Shown: positions 34,497-36,346 of the stretch, in pieces | How the letters are laid out: each line of letters opens with the position of its first letter | Numbering within the stretch: the stretch's first letter is position 1 | Origin: Sperchopsis tessellata | Lineage: Eukaryota; Arthropoda; Insecta; Coleoptera; Hydrophilidae | Direction: 5' to 3' | DNA: 36,346 bases | Assembly: GCA_033557685.1 (NCBI GenBank) | Contig: JAWQRN010000142.1 | Coordinates: 1 to 36,346, forward strand | Translations under genes and position numbers: made by a program | The notes under the pieces: generated by a model | What the model was told of the DNA's origin: nothing | Seen by the model: only the letters and a program-made list of their open reading frames with translations | Database searches by the model: none

Positions 34497-35672
34497 CATT
34501 TCCCATCCTGTTCCGCAACAAATATTTCGATGAATTTTTGATAAATATAGGAAATGTACATTCACATCGAATGCATTCGGTCTAAAAGAAGGGAATCGAC
34601 TGTGAAACCACCAAAAGCTACAACGCCATCCATGGTGTATGTGCAATATACACATCTAGCTACGTTTGCTTTCGAGGGCACACGGAAGTACACTTCCAAA
34701 AGCAAACTTGATTTTCCGAAGAAACATCGCCACGGGCATCTACGATCAAAGCTTGATCATCCTGACTATCCTCCAAGGAGTTCATCAAACCTCCGGTGTT
34801 ACTTAAATTCCCTGTTCCGACACACATATTTCAATGAATTTTATATATTACATAGGAAATCTACATACACGTCGCATGTATTTGGTTTAAAAGAGGGGAA
34901 TCGACTGTGAAACCTCCAAAAGGTACCTAGTGCACCGTCCAGGTACATTTTGCGCATGCGGCGGCCGGTGTAGCATCTACGCGGAATACATGTTTCACGG
35001 TAGTAACCCCATTCGATAGAACATTATCTTAGCTTTTCAACGGTGTTAGACTCGAGGTATTAGATTTCTTGGTAACACCGGTAGGACCCATCCACGGTGC
35101 ACGTGCATTATACCCATCTATCCACGTTTTGCTTTCGCGGACACACGGAAGTACACTTTCAAAAGCAAACTTGATTTTCCGAAGAATCATCGGCACGGGC
35201 ATCTACGATCAAAGCTTGATTATCCTGACTATCCTTCAAAGAGTTCAAAAAATCTCCGGTGTTACTTAAATTGTAGAAAATTACATTTCCCACCCTGTTC
35301 CGACACACATATTTCAATAACTTTTACATATTATATAGAAAATGTACATATACGTCGAATGTATTTGGTTTATAAGAGGGGAATCGACTATGAAACCTCC
35401 AAAAGATACCTAGTGCCCTACCCAGGTACATTTTGCACATTCGGCAGCCGGTGTAGCATCTACCCGGTAAACATGTTTCACGCCAGTAACCCCATGCGAT
35501 AGTAAATTTTCTTAGCTTTTCAACGGTGCGGGACTCGAGGTATTATATTGCTTGGGAACACCGCTAAGGCCCATACACGGCGCCCGTGCATTATACCCAT
35601 CTAGCCACGTTTGCTTTCGCGGACACACAGAAGCAAACTCGATTTTCCGAAGAAACATTGCCAGGGGCGAAA
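34497..35672. repeat. Tandem repeat array, ~480 bp unit, about 2.5 copies
   Basis: Landmarks recur in order: 'ggggaatcgact.tgaaacc' near 34588, 34898 and 35375; 'atac.catcta.c.acgt' near 34646, 35111 and 35594; 'tcaacggtg..agactcgagg' near 35037 and 35520. The unit is about 480 bp. The first copy lacks roughly 170 bp between the first and second landmarks. It is visibly richer in G+C and CpG than the rest of the window. The short open frames in it are not conserved between copies. Confidence 0.9.
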
Positions 35673-35679
35673 TTTGCAT

Positions 35680-36053
35680 TTCATGTGTACTGCAACCAGA
35701 TCGATAAATTTCATGCAGCTATTAAGGAATGAAAGGATTCGTTTTTCACCATGATAATGTTAAATCACATACCGCAATGGTGATACAACAAAAACTTAGT
35801 GCGTTGGGATTGGAAGTTCTTAGTCACCCACCATATTCATCTGATATTGCACCATCAGATTACTAACTATTCAGATCTCTGCAAAATTATCTAACGGGAA
35901 AAAAATGTAATTCTTCCAGAAGTGTTTTCTTAAGCAGTTGCCTACTATTTCCATTCCAAGGACGAGATCTTTTATAGAAGAAGAATTGACAGGTTATCTG
36001 AAAGAAGGCAACAATTTGTTACAAATAATGAAAATTATATCATTGAACAATAT
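35680..36053 (+). pseudogene. Mariner transposase relic, C-terminal half
   Basis: Broken frames give 'QIDKFHAAIKE', then 'HDNVKSHTAMVIQQKLSALG', then 'HPPYSSDIAPSDY' with a stop straight after, 'LFRSLQNYLTGK', and 'RLSERRQQFV..NENYIIEQY' near the end. These are the conserved second half of mariner transposases, including two of the three catalytic aspartates (HDN and SDY). The N-terminal half is absent. The relic starts right where the tandem array breaks off. Confidence 0.88.
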
Positions 36054-36059
36054 TAAATG

Positions 36060-36346
36060 TATATTTTTTTAATTGATTCAAATATTTTCTTTAAAATACA
36101 ACAGAACATTCCCTCCTACCCAGGCGTGGTTTGTTTAATTCAGTTCTGTTCATTTTTCCACATTCAATAAAGAAATATTACAGTAACTTATCAATTAATT
36201 AACACTTTACTCACTATTCCATCTAATTTAGCCTAGCTATTTATCAAACTCAGCCGTTCAATCACATATTATTTTTATTATGTTATTCTGAATATCATTG
36301 ATATCTGGTTCGTATAATATAAAATAAATATAAAGTGCATAATTTG
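36060..36346. other. Right edge, nothing recognised
   Basis: AT-rich sequence with no frame or repeat that I can identify. Confidence 0.5.

Noticed and set aside
34554..35269. Open frames in the tandem array as genes
   Set aside because: They follow the repeat unit, differ between copies and have no recognisable domain.
1..36346. CRISPR arrays, operons, bacterial promoters
   Set aside because: The window is eukaryotic, and the only repeats are microsatellites, transposon relics, duplications and one tandem array.

Overview
The window is nuclear DNA from a eukaryote, most likely an arthropod. It is strongly AT-rich, has genes broken by GT-AG introns, and carries decayed non-LTR, Penelope-like, Tc1-like and mariner elements plus a tRNA-derived SINE head. 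I cannot name the species.

Two host genes can be assembled exon by exon, both on the minus strand. NSMCE3 (MAGE-family subunit of the SMC5/6 complex; 4 exons, 34094 to 29373, 284 aa) lies upstream of a MutS homolog 4 gene (MSH4; 16 exons, 27652 to 6163). Every splice phase in both models closes exactly. The first ~850 residues of the MSH4 model align with known MSH4 from the connector domain to the C-terminal helices. Its last two exons (12127-10960 and 9635-6163) add about 1,490 residues of Ser/Asn/Lys/Glu-rich, apparently disordered protein. The predicted product is 2,344 aa, where the human protein is about 936 aa. This extension is the most interesting object in the window. The ATPase keeps the Walker A Lys-Ser, the Walker B Asp-Glu and the H-loop His, but several otherwise conserved family positions are changed.

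Layout, left to right: 1-3006 is a composite of copied material. An inverted copy of MSH4 exon 5 and its flanking introns (1-475) joins a LINE relic (476-1555), and that joins a direct copy of the NSMCE3 3' end (1595-3006). Next come a SINE head, a Tc1 relic and a LINE C-terminal relic (3262-4885), then intergenic sequence up to the MSH4 poly(A) signal. The MSH4 introns hold LINE relics, a Penelope-like GIY-YIG fragment with inverted repeats, and a possible collagen-like relic. The NSMCE3 intron 2 holds an element with long terminal inverted repeats. Upstream of NSMCE3 is a ~480 bp tandem repeat array (34497-35672), followed by a mariner relic.

Both genes belong to genome-maintenance pathways: MSH4 to meiotic crossover control and NSMCE3 to SMC5/6. 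Sharing a strand and a neighbourhood does not by itself show co-regulation. All domain and family assignments come from reading translations by eye. No database search was run.
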